From Litorilinea aerophila (lineage in GTDB: Bacteria > Chloroflexota > Anaerolineae > Caldilineales > Caldilineaceae): 35,320 bases of DNA. Each line of letters begins with the position of its first letter. Position 1 is the first letter of the stretch. Location: positions 1 through 35,320 of the forward strand of contig CAMDEX010000028.1 of NCBI GenBank assembly GCA_945897075.1, given 5' to 3'. Of this stretch, positions 19,101-29,889 are shown one piece after another. Both the position numbers and the translations under genes were made by a program. A model generated the notes under the pieces. That model was given only the letters and a program-made list of their open reading frames with translations. It searched no databases and was not told where the DNA came from.

Positions 19101-20939
19101 GGCGTATTCCGTCCCCGCGTTGCGGACTTTGTAGGTGAACCAGAGATCGGCGGCGTGGGCGGAGTTAATGGCAGTGGCAGTGCTCCAGTTTGTGCCTGTG
19201 GTGAAGGCTTGGCCGTTGGTGACAGTGTGTTCTTCGTAGCGCTCTGTTGTCACAACCTTTGAGCCACCCCAGGATCGTCCCGTCGTCTCGGTTCGCGTCG
19301 GTCTCTGGACTGGATACGACATAGGATAATAGCTCACGGCTCTGGGATCACCACCGCCACGCAGTTCATTCGAGGCCAGTCCACCCGTTGTATCGAGTGA
19401 ATCCCCGGTGTAGCCAGCACGGTCTAGGTTGCCTGCAGTTGGATCAGGATTTTGGTTCTTGAAGGCAACTTCGCAACTGATCTGGGGTGGCAACCCGACG
19501 CTACAACTTTGGAGTTGCAGATTCTTGTCGATCCAGTCTTTCGATTGGTTGATGACATCACCCGCTACTTGCTTGGTTTTCTGCCATGCGTCCGAAATCT
19601 TCGAGCCAACATATTTTGCCCCACGTTCACAAGCCCTCTCCGAAAAGTGATTGGCAGCCTTACAGGACATGTCAACTGCTTTGGCAACGGTATAGATTGC
19701 ACCTGCAACCGCTACTATCTGGGGGATAAGTGTCACTTCGCGACTGGCGGCACCGGAGACCGGAGTGGTTTCACTCGTTTCTTCCCAGTCCGTCCAGTTT
19801 TCGCCAATGCTTTCGCTGTTGCTGACACCTTCGGTCTTTGCCGTACTGTAGCTCTGCGTTTCCTGCTTCATCTCCCCCAGTTCAGTCGTGATCACCGTCA
19901 CCGGATCCACCTTCATCGACGATTCCACGATGTCGATCTCCGGTATGGGGAACGCGGCCACCAGGGGATGGTTCCCTGGCGCTTTGACCCAGGACGGCAT
20001 GCCCGCGGTGATGATGCCCCAGTCGGCGTTACGTGGCAGCGCACCGTAGGAACAGAAGCCGCCCTGTCCTGTGCAGTAAGTCAGGCCGAAGAGTTCTTGC
20101 CCATCGTCGAACTTGTCCAGGTCGGTGGATTCACGGTCGGCGTTCATGCCCAGTTCGAGGCGCTCGGCGGCGTCGGGGACGGAGTCAGAGTCGTCGTCGA
20201 AGCAGTTTACCTTCTGGTGCGGCCACCCCTGGAAGGGCTTGCCACTGCTGGGCGGCGCACTTAGTTCGTTGTTCATCCACGCTTTCAGACGGGCAACCTC
20301 TTCACCGTCACTGACGCCGTCGAAGTCGGAGTCCGCAACCTGGGGATTGGTACACCAGTAGCCTTCCAGTGTGTCGTTCAACCCGTCGTTGTCACTATCG
20401 GCGCTGACGGCGTCGGCGAGGGTCGCCTGGGCGGGCGCGTCCAGGCTGCGCAGTGCAGCGCGCAGGTTGGCGCGCAGGCTGGCCGTATCCACCGTAGCGC
20501 CCGTAACGGTCTGGGCGTCCAGTTGTTGGCGCACAGCAGAAGCCGCAGCAAAGAGGGGTTGCAGGCTGTCTGCGAACTGCGTGCCGACGGGATTGGTCTG
20601 GGCCAATGCCTCCAGCGTATCCGTGCCGTCCGGGTTGTAGCGCAGCCGGGCCAGGGCCTCCAACTGCTCGTCGTCCACCAGCAGCAGCGCCCAGTCGTCG
20701 CCCTGCTCCAGAAAAACGGGGTCGAGCCGTTCCAAATCGCGCCAAGCCGCGGGGGTGTCTACAGTGACGCGTGTGCGGAAGAGCAGATCGCTGGCGGGCG
20801 CGGTTGTCCCGCTACCAACAAAAGGCAGCCAGACCGGTTCGCCCTCTTGTGCCCGGACAGCGGGTTCGGCGGAAGAGAGCAGCAAACTGATGACGAGAAC
20901 GTAGACAGACAGGTGGTGGACGAGACGCCGGATAGCCAT
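13200..20939 (-). CDS. Giant secreted mosaic surface protein (LamG, Ca-binding repeats, CARDB-like, TP linker)
   Basis: The 2,579-residue product starts at an ATG preceded by GGAGGG 5 nt away and has a signal peptide (hydrophobic about 10-27). Next comes a short VWLPFV motif. Residues about 180-280 hold calcium-binding Asp repeats ([24 protein letters not shown]), with another [12 protein letters not shown] near 836. A LamG/concanavalin-like domain spans about 1316-1503 ([14 protein letters not shown] ... YLDGILVDS ... [12 protein letters not shown]). A strongly Gly-rich block fills about 1703-1913. A CARDB-like domain is at about 2183-2306 ([16 protein letters not shown] ... [11 protein letters not shown]), then a Thr-Pro linker to about 2430. 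The last 150 residues resemble a ZU5-like or autoproteolysis-associated beta domain ending in FLPSV. It is probably an adhesin or cell-surface scaffold. The LamG part is visibly less GC-rich than its flanks. Confidence 0.85.
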   Translation of the reverse strand: MAIRRLVHHLSVYVLVISLLLSSAEPAVRAQEGEPVWLPFVGSGTTAPASDLLFRTRVTVDTPAAWRDLERLDPVFLEQGDDWALLLVDDEQLEALARLRYNPDGTDTLEALAQTNPVGTQFADSLQPLFAAASAVRQQLDAQTVTGATVDTASLRANLRAALRSLDAPAQATLADAVSADSDNDGLNDTLEGYWCTNPQVADSDFDGVSDGEEVARLKAWMNNELSAPPSSGKPFQGWPHQKVNCFDDDSDSVPDAAERLELGMNADRESTDLDKFDDGQELFGLTYCTGQGGFCSYGALPRNADWGIITAGMPSWVKAPGNHPLVAAFPIPEIDIVESSMKVDPVTVITTELGEMKQETQSYSTAKTEGVSNSESIGENWTDWEETSETTPVSGAASREVTLIPQIVAVAGAIYTVAKAVDMSCKAANHFSERACERGAKYVGSKISDAWQKTKQVAGDVINQSKDWIDKNLQLQSCSVGLPPQISCEVAFKNQNPDPTAGNLDRAGYTGDSLDTTGGLASNELRGGGDPRAVSYYPMSYPVQRPTRTETTGRSWGGSKVVTTERYEEHTVTNGQAFTTGTNWSTATAINSAHAADLWFTYKVRNAGTEYAYQLKNIAFNLYIGDDPNPACTYFLATGSCGTPGDTVLFENFMPDQEQTFTSSRIPLSLEQMKAIDLGEPIRIVVENFSYGLDEQFYQDAAGGGLLIAMEDGTSDGNEVIDSYLIPTWGQETVLDVLARYFPHDTDANGMMTAIWTPEYRSDTPSWCVEPRRPTDFPSRVLWCKHVLSTADWWNVYTDGLGDGGEGFQDTQAVPGAVALFRFNQDSDRDGFSDRTEVKLGTDPKDASSFPRPELLAGIHSIRSGNYVTATLSLLNTGLYDAYGVEAVMIAPDDSVSITNNTVGGSGRVRALKEVIVGSRILLASPLSTVWTQDGHAVPGAGGYYTGNEDRAYSFTGTGCGAGSCNVGAGSWTLNWNDGKGNSGALNFGAGYASPTFLPVGNLGLTLALYSGTVKDGEQFVVNALTPRDTFQYTINREPFTPPLVIVSYNDPQGNHRFVIPPQAMNLAAPTDNLSQFAGQMLPDVGVEIVKTGRETCHCDPLPDGGKRHVTSLFVNNPSSLTLSSAHIFLEIVNISGTVVSEVPMTITVPPGPTYMLTGFSTPAFVSADDYIVMAFLTDYEGNILDTAGRPLSSFQIDPLPELTGDTVTWNFGTVAQGTLLKTGLPLANTGFGALYTYLNTTPGLSLQRSARTVGAADTLGYELLLRTASLPVGPYDQTATLRTSDPDNPSVSLTVRGIITSTSPDSSDYVTGLVSWWPGEGNANDIVGGHNGTLSGGTAFALGVVGQAFNLDGVDDSIGLGDWFDLQDFTIAMWVKPAALQQTYANIIDNNHRYNINWVVQQEENTLNRYYFGAGGAMPVFNLIANKWQHLVFSHDSSGISQAYLDGILVDSATGGPINYDGNQYLRLGQFGAGGRNWNGQIDEVQIYNRVLSPSEIQIILRRPLDMPVTVQGPKNQGDWVEFTHTLGPEAQTLHPVKVYSQDYATMYGVGKYATDFGAGTASYDMFGDGRDGVMPSSGDLNDDNGVGVGIVNGGSQGSYSINITNAYGVRRVNPGDVVLIHQTQGSNAGCWEINKAVSDFGEGTATYQLAKPLQCNYASGGNNHAQIQRVPQYTDCPVSGTVTPLSSWNGTWGGVFAVMCSGTASIGGAIANNGGNAGSGSEGNPGGGRGGGFWGGSADHVNNDCQGGGQTGEGYPGPLNWDHSVNGNGGASGDFNNCDGSTGGGGGNGTQGGDGNRGNLHRGNGGPVAGNPELTSMVFGGGGGGSAHERGRNGGGGGSGGGIIVISAKELVVSGSINASGGNGAGGDVGGGGGAGGSILLRIKTANLGSSVVAVGGASGANAGGGGLGRIRVEYCDTLTGSTNPSASIQKLNCYIAEQIETAPHTTARLNLPETIPDGQSRIYQVQFGRKLDFTAAGSRVTTLRIPAGMAVTAKLDALVSQLPANANFALDIGNDGVDDWSGAVTNNSSNASPDLAAAFNAYWASHGAPTTGDLDVPVKFTLDQAGQALLTNLQLSTAGSKVRSARVPARAYSNFLLDFTVGGSGTGPLTVALDVGNNGSIEWSYSGAPTLPHRLLTGNLSAAVNAYLAGKSGDVDVPIRIHVAPNRAVTLNDYAVAASDKTDLTADGLTLNPTRAQPSGALWKEGDVIPVQATIHNPGNLDSGPVTAAFFAYAEGWGDWYIGSAFVANLPKNGGSAPVSIQWDTTGFSGTVPVKVVVNPYGRVAETNLANNTASSSITVDPAEPPTDTPTPTSTATPTQTPTPTHTKTPTPTRTKTPTFTPTASATATPTSTRTPTPSPTVTPSPTNTPTATPVTPGAPTHTPTPTFTFTPTATPTHTPTATPSVTATPSATPTATNTATPTPTETAVTARIQPDTGGSLSAAFGISVSLTFPPGAVSEPVDVTLRPLESGPATGNFQVVGRLFQITARTLSGVPVTTFDPPFLLTIRYAALPSGETVAPYLYYWNATTGVWEQIPASHNATTRTLTAVLDHLTEFALLQESHRLFLPSVTDGQ

Positions 20940-21383
20940 AGTACCCTCCGCGGGGGAAGAACGTTCGCAAAAGAGCGGGTGTATAGACAAAGAGAGCAGA
21001 AGCGCTGCAACGGAATGCGCGTGGGCAATCAGGCCCGGCGATGGGTTGGAGGGTTGCGGGGTTTGGGCCTGAGAAGTTCGATTGGGGGTATTCTAGCACG
21101 AACAGGCAGGGAAGGCCAAATCGGGAAAAAACGGAACGCCAATCAGACCGATTGATCGGATTCAGGCATAGATGTATTGCCCAACGGCCAATGTATTGTC
21201 AACATCCCCTGCGCGCAGCCGCACATATACGGCATCGGCCTGTGGATCGTAGTCTATCTGCATTTTCGCATCCTTCGTCACCTGCGTCCTATTCAGTTTG
21301 GAAATGTGCGATTTGCGCCCTCTCTGGTACACTACAAAGCTGTGTCACGTCGCGTATCGGCCACCTGTCAGGCAGGACAATTG
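20940..21383. other. Divergent intergenic region
   Basis: This 444-bp gap separates the divergent giant secreted-protein gene and the short-chain dehydrogenase gene. Apart from the predicted minus-strand promoter at 21,090-21,119 and the ribosome binding sites at its two ends, I see no gene, RNA or repeat. No convincing plus-strand promoter is visible. Confidence 0.6.
21090..21119 (-). promoter_or_regulatory. Possible promoter of the giant secreted-protein gene
   Basis: On the minus strand TTGGCC (21114-21119) and TAGAAT (21090-21095) are 18 nt apart, some 150 nt upstream of the start codon. The -10 box is good and the -35 box poor. Confidence 0.4.
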
Positions 21384-22193
21384 ATGGCAAGCAAAGGCAT
21401 TGGAAAAAAACTACAGGGCCAGGTCGCCCTCATCACCGGCGCTGGCCGGGGCATCGGCGCGGCCGCCGCGGAGTTGCTGGCCCAGGCCGGCGCGTCGCTC
21501 GTCCTCACCGCGCGCAGCGAAGAGGAGATCGACGCCGTAGCCAGGCGCATCCGCAAGGCCGGCGGCAAGGCCATCGCCGTCCCCTGTGACGTGAGCGACT
21601 TCGGCCAGATCGAAGAGGTGATCGAAGCGGCCCTGACCCAATACGACCGCCTGGATATTCTGGTCAACAACGCCGGGCTGATCTGGCCGTTGGAAGAAAT
21701 TGTGGATTCCGACCCGGACGAGTGGGCCTACAACATTCACGTCAATCTGGTGGGGCCGTACAATATGGCGCGCCACGCGCTGCCGTTGATGATTGACCAG
21801 GGCTATGGACGCATCCTCAACATCACCAGCGGCGCGGCCAATGCGGCCATCGTCGGAGCCAGCGCCTACAGCGCGGCCAAAGCCGGGTTGGACGCCTTTA
21901 CCCGCACATTGGCCGCGGAGGTGGCGGGCACGGGTGTAACGGTCAACGGGTTGAACCCCGGCAGTATTGACACGGAAATGCAGGCCGACGTGCGCAGTGT
22001 GGACACGGAAGGGACAAAGATCGATTTCAGCTACTTTCATACTCTCTACGAGAGCGGCAAGCTCGGCTCCCCTGCGCAGACAGCCCGGCAAATTTACTGG
22101 CTGGTCGGCCCTTGGGGGCGCAACGAGACCGGCAAAATTTTCAGCGCGGGCGATGCGGAGTGGCGGGCGCAGGTAGAAAAAGATATTGCGTAG
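21384..22193 (+). CDS. Short-chain dehydrogenase/reductase (SDR)
   Basis: The 269-residue product is a classical SDR with a Rossmann fold. The cofactor motif TGAGRGIG lies at 18-25, the structural NNAG follows in the middle, and the catalytic set is S149, Y162 and K166 (ASAYSAAKAG). The Arg in the AR...SEEE region after the second strand hints at NADP preference, but this is weak. The ATG has AGGA 6 nt upstream; an in-frame reading upstream of it has no SDR character. The C-terminus is longer than in FabG, with an extended substrate loop (MQADVRSVDTEGTKIDFSYF). The substrate is unknown. icd starts 53 nt downstream on the same strand, so the two may share a transcript. Confidence 0.9.
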   Translation: MASKGIGKKLQGQVALITGAGRGIGAAAAELLAQAGASLVLTARSEEEIDAVARRIRKAGGKAIAVPCDVSDFGQIEEVIEAALTQYDRLDILVNNAGLIWPLEEIVDSDPDEWAYNIHVNLVGPYNMARHALPLMIDQGYGRILNITSGAANAAIVGASAYSAAKAGLDAFTRTLAAEVAGTGVTVNGLNPGSIDTEMQADVRSVDTEGTKIDFSYFHTLYESGKLGSPAQTARQIYWLVGPWGRNETGKIFSAGDAEWRAQVEKDIA

Positions 22194-22246
22194 TTTGCAA
22201 ACAATCACCAAATCACCCAATTTTTTCTTAACGGAGGCAAACCCCA

Positions 22247-23497
<1,251 letters not shown>

Positions 23498-23502
23498 AGT
23501 AA

Positions 23503-23521
23503 CGCAAGCTGTCAGCTTGCG
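23503..23521. repeat. Short palindrome with GTC loop after icd
   Basis: CGCAAGCT and AGCTTGCG pair around GTC, 6 nt after the icd stop codon. The stem sequence differs from the sdhC-upstream repeats but the CTGTCAG centre is identical. Confidence 0.7.
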
Positions 23522-23530
23522 GCAATGTGA

Positions 23531-23583
23531 AACGTGAAACGTGAGAAAAGCCGAACGTTCTCACGTTTCACGTTTTCTTTTTG
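23531..23583 (+). terminator. Rho-independent terminator of icd
   Basis: A perfect 17-bp stem (23531-23547 and 23558-23574) with a 10-nt loop is followed by TTCTTTTT. It is built on GTGAAAC words. Confidence 0.85.
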
Positions 23584-23587
23584 CACT

Positions 23588-23840
23588 AACACAGGACTAG
23601 CGCCGGTTGAGCGGTGTCCTGGGCTTTGTCGAAGGGTAGGCGAATGCTGTTTCTCGCCGTATCGAAACCTTTAGATTGAGCCTGTCGAAATCCAGCGGGT
23701 AGACAAGAGCGTTGACCCGTTCGCTAAAACACAGGACTAGCGCCGGTTGAGTAGGCGAGAGCTGTTTCTCGCCGTATCGAAACCAAGCGTGTAGACCCGT
23801 TCGCTTGATTTCGATACGCCTCGAAGACTCGGCTACTCAA
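23588..23840. repeat. Composite dispersed repeat between icd and GH13 gene
   Basis: Two words each occur twice in direct order: a 24-bp word at 23588 and 23728 (CAGGACTAGCGCCGGTTGAG core) and a word of at least 24 bp at 23646 and 23761 (GCTGTTTCTCGCCGTATCGA core). A third, inverted relative lies at 23802-23817 and can pair with 23774-23789 (15 of 16 positions). It looks like a decayed or nested small non-autonomous element. No gene is visible in the 396-bp gap. Confidence 0.8.
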
Positions 23841-23893
23841 TCAGCGCTCACTGATCCAGTTCTTCCCTCCAAAGCAATGGCGCTAGAAAACCC

Positions 23894-25735
23894 GTGATAC
23901 ACACTTCTTTTGATCCCTCCCTCGCCAGCCGCGCGCTCCCTGCGCCCCTCTACGGCGGCTACCATTTGGACCTGATCGCGCCGGGCACTGTCACTTTTGT
24001 GATGTACGCTCCCTTCAAACCCTTTGTCAGCCTGGTGGGCGACTTCAACGGCTGGAACAGCCGCGCCAATTTGATGGTGACAAACGGCGCGGGCGTCTGG
24101 TGGACGACGCTGCCACATCCCGGCCCCACCCGTTACGGCTTCTACGTGGCGGTGGACGACCAGTCCGACGTCTGGGTGGCCGACCCCTACGCCACAGAAG
24201 TACGCTGGGAGGAGACAGGGCCGTGGGCCTGGCTGCCGTCGGAGGATGAAGTCCGCCGCAGCCAGCGTTTTCCCTGGCAGGACGCGGGTTGGCGCACACC
24301 CCGTCTGGCCGATCTGGTCCTCTATGAGTTGGGCGTGCGCGATTTCAGCGGATGCTGGCAAGCCAACCGACCGCTCTACGGTACCTTTGCTGGTGTGGAG
24401 TCAAAACTCGACTATCTGGCCGATCTGGGCGTCAACGCCGTCGAACTGATGCCCATCCAGCAGTTCCCCGGCCAGTCCAGTTGGGGCTACAATCCGGTCT
24501 TCTACTTTGCCCCGGCCCAGGTCTACGGCTCACCGGAGGCGTGCAAGCGGCTGGTGGATGGCTGTCACCGGCGCGGGATGGCGGTGATTTTGGATGTGGT
24601 CTGCAACCACGCCTGGGGCGATCACCCCTACTACCGCATCTATCCGCCGCTCTACGGGCCACAGGAGGAAAAGCTGGATGACCTCAACCCCTTTTTTCAC
24701 CACACGCCGGACGCCGTAAATATGTGGGGCGGTGTGGATTGGGATCACTTTACGCCGGAGACCACCCGCTATTTCCAGGCGATGTTGCGCCACTGGCTGG
24801 CTGAATATCATGTGGACGGTTTCCGTTTTGACTGGGTGGGCGGGGTGGACTACGACAGCCGCGAGCCGATGCAGCCGGGCTTCAACCCCTATCACGGCAT
24901 TGCTGCGCTCTGTTGGGCGGCGCGCCAGGCCAAACCGGATGTGATCCTCGTCGGCGAGTATTGGCCGCTGGAAGGCACCCACCCGGAGAAGACGGCGGCC
25001 AAACTGGTGGCGGAGACGGGGATGGACGCAGTCTGGAACGGCGAGTTCCATCATACGCTGGAAGCAGTGTCGAAGCAGGGCTGGGAGTGGGAGAAGAAGG
25101 ATATCTGGCGCGCCATCGGCGGCTTTCGGGAGCAGGGCTTCTCCCGCGCCGAGCAGCTAATCAATTACACGGCCAGCCACGACGAAGTGCGCCCGGTGCA
25201 TGAGATTCTCTACTACGCCCGGCCGCATATCCGCAAACCCGACGGCTACGAGTGGCTGGAAGTGGCCCTGGACAAGTCGCTGGTGGGATTGGTTGCCCTC
25301 TTCAGCGCGCCGGGCGTGCCGATGCTCTATGCCGGGCAGGAGTTCGGCGAGGATACACCGCGCACGATTGACTTTCTGCCGATTGACTGGGCCAAACTGG
25401 ACAGACCCCTCCAGCGCCGCCACTGGGAGGTCGTCCGTCGGCTTGTCCACGCCCGGCGCGCGTGTGCTGCCCTGCGCGGGGAGCTGATTGAATTTTTGCC
25501 CGATAACTTTGCCGTCACCAATCTGGTGCGCTACCGGCGCTGGTCAAACGACGGCGCGTGGGCGTTGATTGCTCTGAATTTCGGCAACCGTCCCCGCCAC
25601 ACGACGCTGCCTTTCCCCGATCAGAGCCGTTGGCGAGAGGTGGTCACAGATGCGCATTTTACCGTTCGGGGGCCAGCCGAACGCAATCTCGCACTTCCCC
25701 CCTGGCAGGGGCGGCTCTATCTGCCAGGAGAGTGA
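23894..25735 (+). CDS. GH13 alpha-glucan enzyme with N-terminal CBM48-like domain
   Basis: The 613-residue product acts on alpha-glucans. An N-terminal beta domain (about 20-110) with [11 protein letters not shown] is the CBM48/early-set domain of branching and trehalohydrolase-type enzymes. The GH13 barrel follows with the four conserved regions: DVVCNH, GFRFDW with the predicted nucleophile D313, VGEYW with the acid/base E355, and YTASHDE with the transition-state Asp D430. A C-terminal beta domain ends at LYLPGE. Branching enzyme (GlgB-like) or maltooligosyltrehalose trehalohydrolase (TreZ-like) are the best candidates, and I cannot decide between them; no treY or glg gene is next door. 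The GTG start has no Shine-Dalgarno, but no other start preserves the CBM48 domain. Confidence 0.85.
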   Translation: MIHTSFDPSLASRALPAPLYGGYHLDLIAPGTVTFVMYAPFKPFVSLVGDFNGWNSRANLMVTNGAGVWWTTLPHPGPTRYGFYVAVDDQSDVWVADPYATEVRWEETGPWAWLPSEDEVRRSQRFPWQDAGWRTPRLADLVLYELGVRDFSGCWQANRPLYGTFAGVESKLDYLADLGVNAVELMPIQQFPGQSSWGYNPVFYFAPAQVYGSPEACKRLVDGCHRRGMAVILDVVCNHAWGDHPYYRIYPPLYGPQEEKLDDLNPFFHHTPDAVNMWGGVDWDHFTPETTRYFQAMLRHWLAEYHVDGFRFDWVGGVDYDSREPMQPGFNPYHGIAALCWAARQAKPDVILVGEYWPLEGTHPEKTAAKLVAETGMDAVWNGEFHHTLEAVSKQGWEWEKKDIWRAIGGFREQGFSRAEQLINYTASHDEVRPVHEILYYARPHIRKPDGYEWLEVALDKSLVGLVALFSAPGVPMLYAGQEFGEDTPRTIDFLPIDWAKLDRPLQRRHWEVVRRLVHARRACAALRGELIEFLPDNFAVTNLVRYRRWSNDGAWALIALNFGNRPRHTTLPFPDQSRWREVVTDAHFTVRGPAERNLALPPWQGRLYLPGE

Positions 25736-25737
25736 AG

Positions 25738-25823
25738 CAGGACATATGCAGCCGGGAACGCCGCCATCTCTGGCGACAGCCAGCAGGATGCTGGCGTTCC
25801 CAGGAGTAACTGCATAAGTCCTG
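25738..25823. repeat. Nested palindromic (MITE-like) element after GH13 gene
   Basis: Outer arms of 14 bp (25738-25751 and 25810-25823) match with one mismatch. Inner arms GGGAACGCC (25754-25762) and GGCGTTCCC (25793-25801) are perfect, and a small GCCAGC/GCTGGC hairpin lies inside. The element starts 3 bp after the GH13 stop codon and may end its transcript. Together with 25,824-26,038, which holds the possible sdh promoter and three tandem palindromes, it fills the 303-bp gap. Confidence 0.85.
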
Positions 25824-25898
25824 TGAAGGATCGGATAGCTGGCTCACAGACAGACGCAGCCCTATGCAGGATATTTTCTTGTGAATCGTTGCGCAATC

Positions 25899-25927
25899 TT
25901 GACCATTTGGCCGAAAAAGGGTATTTG
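25899..25927 (+). promoter_or_regulatory. Possible promoter of the sdh operon
   Basis: TTGACC (25899-25904) and TATTTG (25922-25927) are 17 nt apart and lie just before the palindromic tandem repeats. The -10 box is weak. Confidence 0.35.
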
Positions 25928-25930
25928 TAT

Positions 25931-26021
25931 GTAGGTCGGACTGTCAGTCCGACACAGGCATCGTAGGTCGGACTGTCAGTCCGACACAGACAGCGTAGGT
26001 CGGACTGTCAGTCCGACTTAC
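25931..26021. repeat. Three tandem palindromes, 32-bp period, upstream of sdhC
   Basis: Copies begin at 25931, 25963 and 25995. Each holds the perfect stem GTCGGACT/AGTCCGAC around GTC. The connecting stretches are only about 5-9 bp, so this is not a CRISPR array. The array ends 17 bp before the sdhC start and lies in the predicted leader. Confidence 0.92.
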
Positions 26022-26038
26022 AAAAAGGAGCGCAGCGT

Positions 26039-26725
26039 ATGGCAGTGATGACCCTCACCCGATCCAGCATCGGGAAAAAAGTAATTATGGCGGTGACCGG
26101 TCTGGTCTGGATCGGTTTTCTTGTCTTCCACATGTACGGCAACCTGAAAGTCTACCAGGGCGCAGCGTACTTCAACCACTACGCCGAGTCATTGCGCGAG
26201 TTGGGAGCGCCGCTTTTTGGTCATCTGCATCTGCTGACGATTCTGCGCCTGATTGTGGCTGTCTCCGTGCTGTTGCATATTTGGGCAGCGCTCTCTCTGA
26301 CCGTTGCTGCGCGCAATGCCCGTCCCCAGAGCTATGCAATGAAGCGATTGGTACAGGCCAACTACGCCTCCATCACAATGCGCTATGGCGGGGTAGCCAT
26401 CGGACTCTTTCTGCTCTACCATCTGGCCCATTTCACCTGGGGGCTGATACCCATTCCGCCCAGCGGCTTTGTGAAGGGCGACGCCTACGGCAATCTGGTG
26501 GGCGGTTTCCAGAGCATCTTCAATGTGATCTTCTATCTGGTTGCCGTGGCTGCTCTCGGTTTGCATCTCTACCACGGCACCTGGAGTATGTTCCAGACGC
26601 TTGGCTTCAACAACCAGAAATATGACAGCACACTGCGTGGACTGGCGCTGGCCCTGGGTATTTTGCTCCCCCTGGGCTTTGCGATTGTGCCCCTGTCAGT
26701 TCTGTTTGGCTTCGTCACACTGTAA
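26039..26725 (+). CDS. sdhC: Succinate dehydrogenase cytochrome b subunit (type B)
   Basis: The 228-residue membrane anchor carries two b hemes and the quinone site of succinate dehydrogenase/fumarate reductase. Five hydrophobic segments are visible, and histidines suited to heme binding occur in or near them: H31 (FHMYGNLK), H80 (LLHIWAA), H128 and H131 (YHLAHFTWG) and a later LHLYHGTW. One long anchor in place of a SdhC/SdhD pair indicates the type-B enzymes found in Bacillus and epsilon-proteobacteria, which usually work with menaquinone. GGAG lies 8 nt before the ATG. sdhA follows after 13 nt, so the two are co-transcribed. Confidence 0.93.
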   Translation: MAVMTLTRSSIGKKVIMAVTGLVWIGFLVFHMYGNLKVYQGAAYFNHYAESLRELGAPLFGHLHLLTILRLIVAVSVLLHIWAALSLTVAARNARPQSYAMKRLVQANYASITMRYGGVAIGLFLLYHLAHFTWGLIPIPPSGFVKGDAYGNLVGGFQSIFNVIFYLVAVAALGLHLYHGTWSMFQTLGFNNQKYDSTLRGLALALGILLPLGFAIVPLSVLFGFVTL

Positions 26726-26738
26726 TTGGAGGCACGGC

Positions 26739-28676
26739 ATGGCAAACAATATACAAATGGGCAAGACGCTGGACGGCGCTGTTCCCGGCGGCGCATTGAC
26801 CGAAAAATGGGATCAGCACCGCTTTGATATGAAGCTGATCAACCCGGCCAACCGGAGGCGTTTCAAAGTAATTATCGTTGGCACAGGGCTGGCCGGCGCA
26901 TCGGCCGCGGCCAGTCTGGGCGAGATGGGCTACCAGGTGGAAGCCTTCTTTTACCAGGACAGCGCGCGCCGCGCGCACAGCGTGGCCGCGCAGGGCGGTA
27001 TCAACGGGGCCAAGAATTACCGCAACGACGGCGACAGCGTCTTCCGCCTCTTCTACGACACCATCAAAGGCGGCGACTACCGCAGCCGGGAAGCCAATGT
27101 CTACCGGCTGGCCCAGGTCAGCAACAGTATCATTGATCAGTGCGTGGCCCAGGGCGTCCCCTTTGCCCGCGAATACGGCGGGATGCTGGACAACCGCTCC
27201 TTTGGCGGCGCACAGGTCTCGCGCACTTTTTACGCGCGCGGGCAGACCGGCCAGCAGCTTCTCCTCGGCGCGTACCAGGCGTTGGAGCGTCAAGTCCACG
27301 CTGGCACAGTCAAGCTCCACAGCCGCAACGAAATGCTCGATCTGGTGCTGGTCAATGGCCGGGCGCGCGGCATCATCACACGGGATATGGTGACGGGCGC
27401 CATTGAGCGCCACGCCGCGGATGTGGTGGTGCTGGGCACAGGCGGTTACAGCAATGTTTACTACCTTTCCACCAATGCCAAAGGCTGCAATGCCACAGCC
27501 ATCTGGCGCGCGCACAAGCGGGGGGCCTACTTTTCCAACCCCTGTTTCACGCAGATTCACCCCACCTGCATCCCCCCGGCGGGCGAACACCAGTCCAAAC
27601 TGACGCTGATGAGCGAGAGTCTGCGCAACGACGGGCGCATTTGGGTGCCGCGCAAAGTGGGCGAAACCCGCAACGCCGCCGAGATTCCCGAAGCCGAGCG
27701 TTACTATTTTCTGGAAGAGAAATACCCCAGCTTTGGCAATCTGGTGCCCCGCGACGTAGCCTCGCGCAACGCCAAAGTGGTGGTGGACGAGGGGCGGGGT
27801 GTCGGCCCGCTGAAGAACGGCGTCTATCTGGACCTTTCCCAGGCCACGGCCCGCTTGGGGCAGCCCGTCATCAAAGAGCGCTACGGCAATCTCTTTGATA
27901 TGTACGAGCGCATCACCGGCGAAGACCCTTACAGCCTGCCCATGCGTATCTACCCGGCGCTGCACTACACAATGGGCGGGCTGTGGGTGGATTACAATTT
28001 GCAGAGCAACATTCCCGGCCTCTTTGTGATCGGCGAGGCCAACTTCTCGGATCACGGGGCCAACCGGCTGGGTGCCAGCGCGCTGATGCAGGGCCTGGCC
28101 GACGGCTACTTTGTGCTGCCCTACACCCTGCCCAACTACCTGGCCGCGGCCAAGCTGGACAAGGTGAGTGTGGACGACGAACCCTTCCGCGCCGTGGCCG
28201 CCGAGGTCAACGGACGCACAGAAAAGCTGCTCTCCATCAACGGCAGCCGCTCGGTGGACTCTTTCCATCGGGAGCTGGGCCATTTGATGTGGGATTACTG
28301 CGGGATGGAGCGCAACGAGGCGGGAATCTCCAAAGCGCTGGAACTGCTCCCCGCCCTGCGCGAGGAGTTCTGGCAGAATGTGAAGGTGCCCGGCGCGGCG
28401 GCTGACCTGAACCAGAGCCTGGAGATGGCAGGACGGGTGGCCGACTTCCTCGAATTGGGTGAACTGTTGGCTCTCGACGCGCTGAACCGCACAGAGTCCT
28501 GCGGCGCGCACTTCCGCAGCGAGAGCCAGACGCCGGAGGGCGAGGCGCTGCGCAAGGACGACGAGTTTGCTTACGTGGCTGCCTGGGAGAGTACGGGCAA
28601 ACCCGGCGCACCGATTCTGAACAAAGAACCGCTGGTCTTTGAGAATGTCAAACTCAGCCAGCGCAGTTATAAATAG
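26739..28676 (+). CDS. sdhA: Succinate dehydrogenase/fumarate reductase flavoprotein subunit
   Basis: The 645-residue flavoprotein oxidises succinate to fumarate. The dinucleotide motif [19 protein letters not shown] lies near 45-65. H80 in [15 protein letters not shown] is the His expected to bind FAD covalently. The active-site region includes [15 protein letters not shown] and R338 (VPRDVASR), the proton-shuttle Arg of the family. [10 protein letters not shown] and [18 protein letters not shown] complete the FAD site. The sequence style is that of the Bacillus-type (type B) SdhA. GGAGG lies 7 nt before the ATG. The iron-sulfur gene follows only after 410 bp of repeats. Confidence 0.96.
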   Translation: MANNIQMGKTLDGAVPGGALTEKWDQHRFDMKLINPANRRRFKVIIVGTGLAGASAAASLGEMGYQVEAFFYQDSARRAHSVAAQGGINGAKNYRNDGDSVFRLFYDTIKGGDYRSREANVYRLAQVSNSIIDQCVAQGVPFAREYGGMLDNRSFGGAQVSRTFYARGQTGQQLLLGAYQALERQVHAGTVKLHSRNEMLDLVLVNGRARGIITRDMVTGAIERHAADVVVLGTGGYSNVYYLSTNAKGCNATAIWRAHKRGAYFSNPCFTQIHPTCIPPAGEHQSKLTLMSESLRNDGRIWVPRKVGETRNAAEIPEAERYYFLEEKYPSFGNLVPRDVASRNAKVVVDEGRGVGPLKNGVYLDLSQATARLGQPVIKERYGNLFDMYERITGEDPYSLPMRIYPALHYTMGGLWVDYNLQSNIPGLFVIGEANFSDHGANRLGASALMQGLADGYFVLPYTLPNYLAAAKLDKVSVDDEPFRAVAAEVNGRTEKLLSINGSRSVDSFHRELGHLMWDYCGMERNEAGISKALELLPALREEFWQNVKVPGAAADLNQSLEMAGRVADFLELGELLALDALNRTESCGAHFRSESQTPEGEALRKDDEFAYVAAWESTGKPGAPILNKEPLVFENVKLSQRSYK

Positions 28677-28684
28677 GTAGTGGA

Positions 28685-28699
28685 TATTGGGTATTGGGT
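28685..28699. repeat. Short heptamer repeat after sdhA
   Basis: Two ATTGGGT units plus partial flanks are a small member of the heptanucleotide family. Related CCAATACCTAATATCC words recur at 28,863 and 29,028. Confidence 0.6.
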
Positions 28700-28712
28700 A
28701 TCTTCAGCACGC

Positions 28713-29043
28713 AATACCTAATCTGGCAAAGCCAGAACCAAAGAGGGTTGTATACACGGATAGAAAAGAACACAGATCAGAAAAATCCGTCTTCCTTTCT
28801 ATCCGTGTATACAAAAATCTCTCTTTTCTTGCGCAAGAAACAAGAATTTCACTGGTTAGGTACCAATACCTAATATCCAATACCTAATCTGGCAAAGCCA
28901 GAACCAAAGAGGGTTGTATACACGGATAGAAAGGAACACAGATCAGAAAAATCCGTGTTCCTTTCTATCCGTGTATACAAAAACTTCTCTTTTTTGCACA
29001 AAAACAAGAATTTTACTGGTTAGGCACCAATACCTAATATCCA
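28713..29043. repeat. Tandem 166-bp palindromic elements inside the sdh operon
   Basis: Two copies of a unit of about 166 bp start at 28713 and 28879. Each contains a long palindrome with 26-bp arms: 28748-28773 with 28789-28814 (two mismatches) and 28914-28939 with 28955-28980 (perfect), around a 15-nt loop. Both units also share CTGGCAAAGCCAG, itself a small palindrome, and a CAAGAATTT...ACTGGTTAGG tail. The array is AT-richer than its surroundings and fills the 410-bp gap between sdhA and sdhB. No gene is visible in it. Confidence 0.93.
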
Positions 29044-29086
29044 ATTACCCAATATCCAATCCTTAGGGATAGGGAGAATTTACGAT

Positions 29087-29848
29087 ATGAAGCTGAACCT
29101 ACGCATCTGGCGACAGACCGGCCCCCAATCCACGGGCAAGTTGACCGACTACCCGCTGCCCGATGTCAGCCCGGACTCGTCCTTTTTGGAGATGCTCGAC
29201 CTGCTCAACGAGGAGCTGCTGCATAAAGGCGAAGAGCCGGTGGCCTTTGACCACGACTGTCGGGAGGGCATCTGTGGCATGTGCGGGTTGGTGATCAACG
29301 GCGTGGCCCACGGCCCGCAAGCCGCCACCACCACCTGCCAGCTCCACATGCGCCACTTCAAAGAGGGCGACAGCATCACCATCGAACCCTGGCGGGCGCG
29401 CGCCTTCCCGGTGCTAAAGGACCTGATTGTAGACCGTTCGGCCTTCGACCGCATCATCGAGGCGGGCGGCTATGTGGGCGTCTCCACCGGCAGCGCGCCG
29501 GACGGCAACGCCATCGCCATTGCCAAGTCCAAAGCCGATATGGCGATGGACGCCGCGGCCTGTATCGGCTGTGGCGCGTGTGTGGCGGCCTGTCCCAACA
29601 CATCGGCGATGCTCTTCACCGCGGCCAAAGTGGGGCATCTGGGCAACCTGCCCCAGGGCCAGACCGAACGCTACCAGCGGGTGGTGGATATGGTGGATCA
29701 GATGGACGCTGAGGGCTTCGGCGGCTGCACAAATATGGGCGAGTGCCGGGCCGTTTGTCCCAAAGAGATCAGTCTGGACTTTATCGCGCTGATGAACGGG
29801 GATTTGTGGAAGGCCGCGCTGAAGGGGGTTACGCCGACGAAGCGGTAG
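29087..29848 (+). CDS. sdhB: Succinate dehydrogenase/fumarate reductase iron-sulfur subunit
   Basis: The 253-residue subunit passes electrons from FAD to quinone through three clusters. The [2Fe-2S] ligands are C58, C63, C66 (CREGICGMC) and C84. The [4Fe-4S] ligands are C159, C162, C165 (CIGCGAC) and C169 or the following CP motif. The [3Fe-4S] group uses C214, C220 and C224 ([11 protein letters not shown]). All three sets are complete. GGGAG lies about 11 nt before the ATG. The gene is cut off from sdhA by a 410-bp palindromic repeat array, so its expression may differ from that of sdhCA. Confidence 0.96.
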   Translation: MKLNLRIWRQTGPQSTGKLTDYPLPDVSPDSSFLEMLDLLNEELLHKGEEPVAFDHDCREGICGMCGLVINGVAHGPQAATTTCQLHMRHFKEGDSITIEPWRARAFPVLKDLIVDRSAFDRIIEAGGYVGVSTGSAPDGNAIAIAKSKADMAMDAAACIGCGACVAACPNTSAMLFTAAKVGHLGNLPQGQTERYQRVVDMVDQMDAEGFGGCTNMGECRAVCPKEISLDFIALMNGDLWKAALKGVTPTKR

Positions 29849-29889
29849 AGCGGTTGAACGTTAGAGCGATAGAACGGGGAAGCGCAGCG

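Noticed and set aside
25931-26021. CRISPR-like array of three repeats with a 32-bp period
   Set aside because: The stretches between repeats are only 5-9 bp and similar to each other, there are no spacers, and no cas gene is near.
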